Virus record (IMG/VR): IMGVR_UViG_3300020169_001688
Coordinates: 1-23,491 of that record
Direction: 5' to 3' (one strand)
DNA: 23,491 nt
Origin: a virus
Shown here: positions 23,467 through 23,491 of the stretch, piece after piece
How positions within the stretch are numbered: the first letter of the stretch is position 1
Layout: each line of letters starts with the position of its first letter
The notes under the pieces: model-generated
Databases searched by the model: none
Seen by the model: only the letters and a program-made list of their open reading frames with translations
Told to the model about the DNA's origin: nothing
Made by a program: the position numbers and the translations under genes

Positions 23467-23491
23467 ATATTTGGAGAAGCAAAAGAAGGTT

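Overview
This window looks like part of an AT-rich T4-like (myovirus) phage genome, probably infecting a Bacteroidota (flavobacterial-type) host. The T4-like assignment rests on homologues of four core replisome genes: DNA polymerase gp43, sliding clamp gp45, and clamp loader subunits gp44 and gp62. The host inference rests on two things. Almost no start codon has a Shine-Dalgarno sequence (starts sit in A/T-rich leaders). A promoter-like motif, TTGG plus a TATATTYAC box with exactly 20 bp between TTG and the box, recurs in the gaps and resembles the Bacteroidota -33 TTG / -7 TAnnTTTG promoter. Every credible gene is on the + strand, and most neighbours overlap or abut (ATGA, TAATG).

Layout. 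(1) 1-9018, replication and chaperone module: the family B DNA polymerase is broken into two overlapping reading frames (1-510 and 507-1439), then the clamp, Hsp20, a small unknown, GroES, GroEL, another small unknown, the large clamp-loader subunit, a guanidinoacetate/arginine-methyltransferase-like protein, small unknowns, the small clamp-loader subunit, an Nmad1/DUF1599 protein and an FkbM methyltransferase. (2) 9020-10264: an Fe-S type PD-(D/E)XK nuclease and a small ribbon-helix-helix protein, each with its own promoter. (3) 10272-19701, a roughly 9.4 kb glycan cluster: five glycosyltransferases or likely ones, one possible glycosyltransferase-like protein, two NAD-dependent sugar epimerases, a short UDP-glucose dehydrogenase, a CmcI-like methyltransferase and a zinc-ribbon protein. 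(4) 19728-22763: many very small genes (four too short for most gene callers), a DksA-type zinc finger behind its own promoter, an HNH-like protein and a membrane-anchored glucosaminidase. (5) 22720-23466: a short PfkB/HldE-type heptose-phosphate kinase homologue, a further sugar gene.

Working together: the first module supplies the polymerase holoenzyme and a complete Hsp20/GroES/GroEL folding set. The glycan cluster could make and transfer an activated, possibly uronic-acid-containing and methylated sugar. Its target (virion protein, phage DNA or host surface polysaccharide) cannot be read from the sequence. No tRNA, CRISPR array, insertion sequence or integrase was seen, and no gap between genes exceeds about 100 bases.
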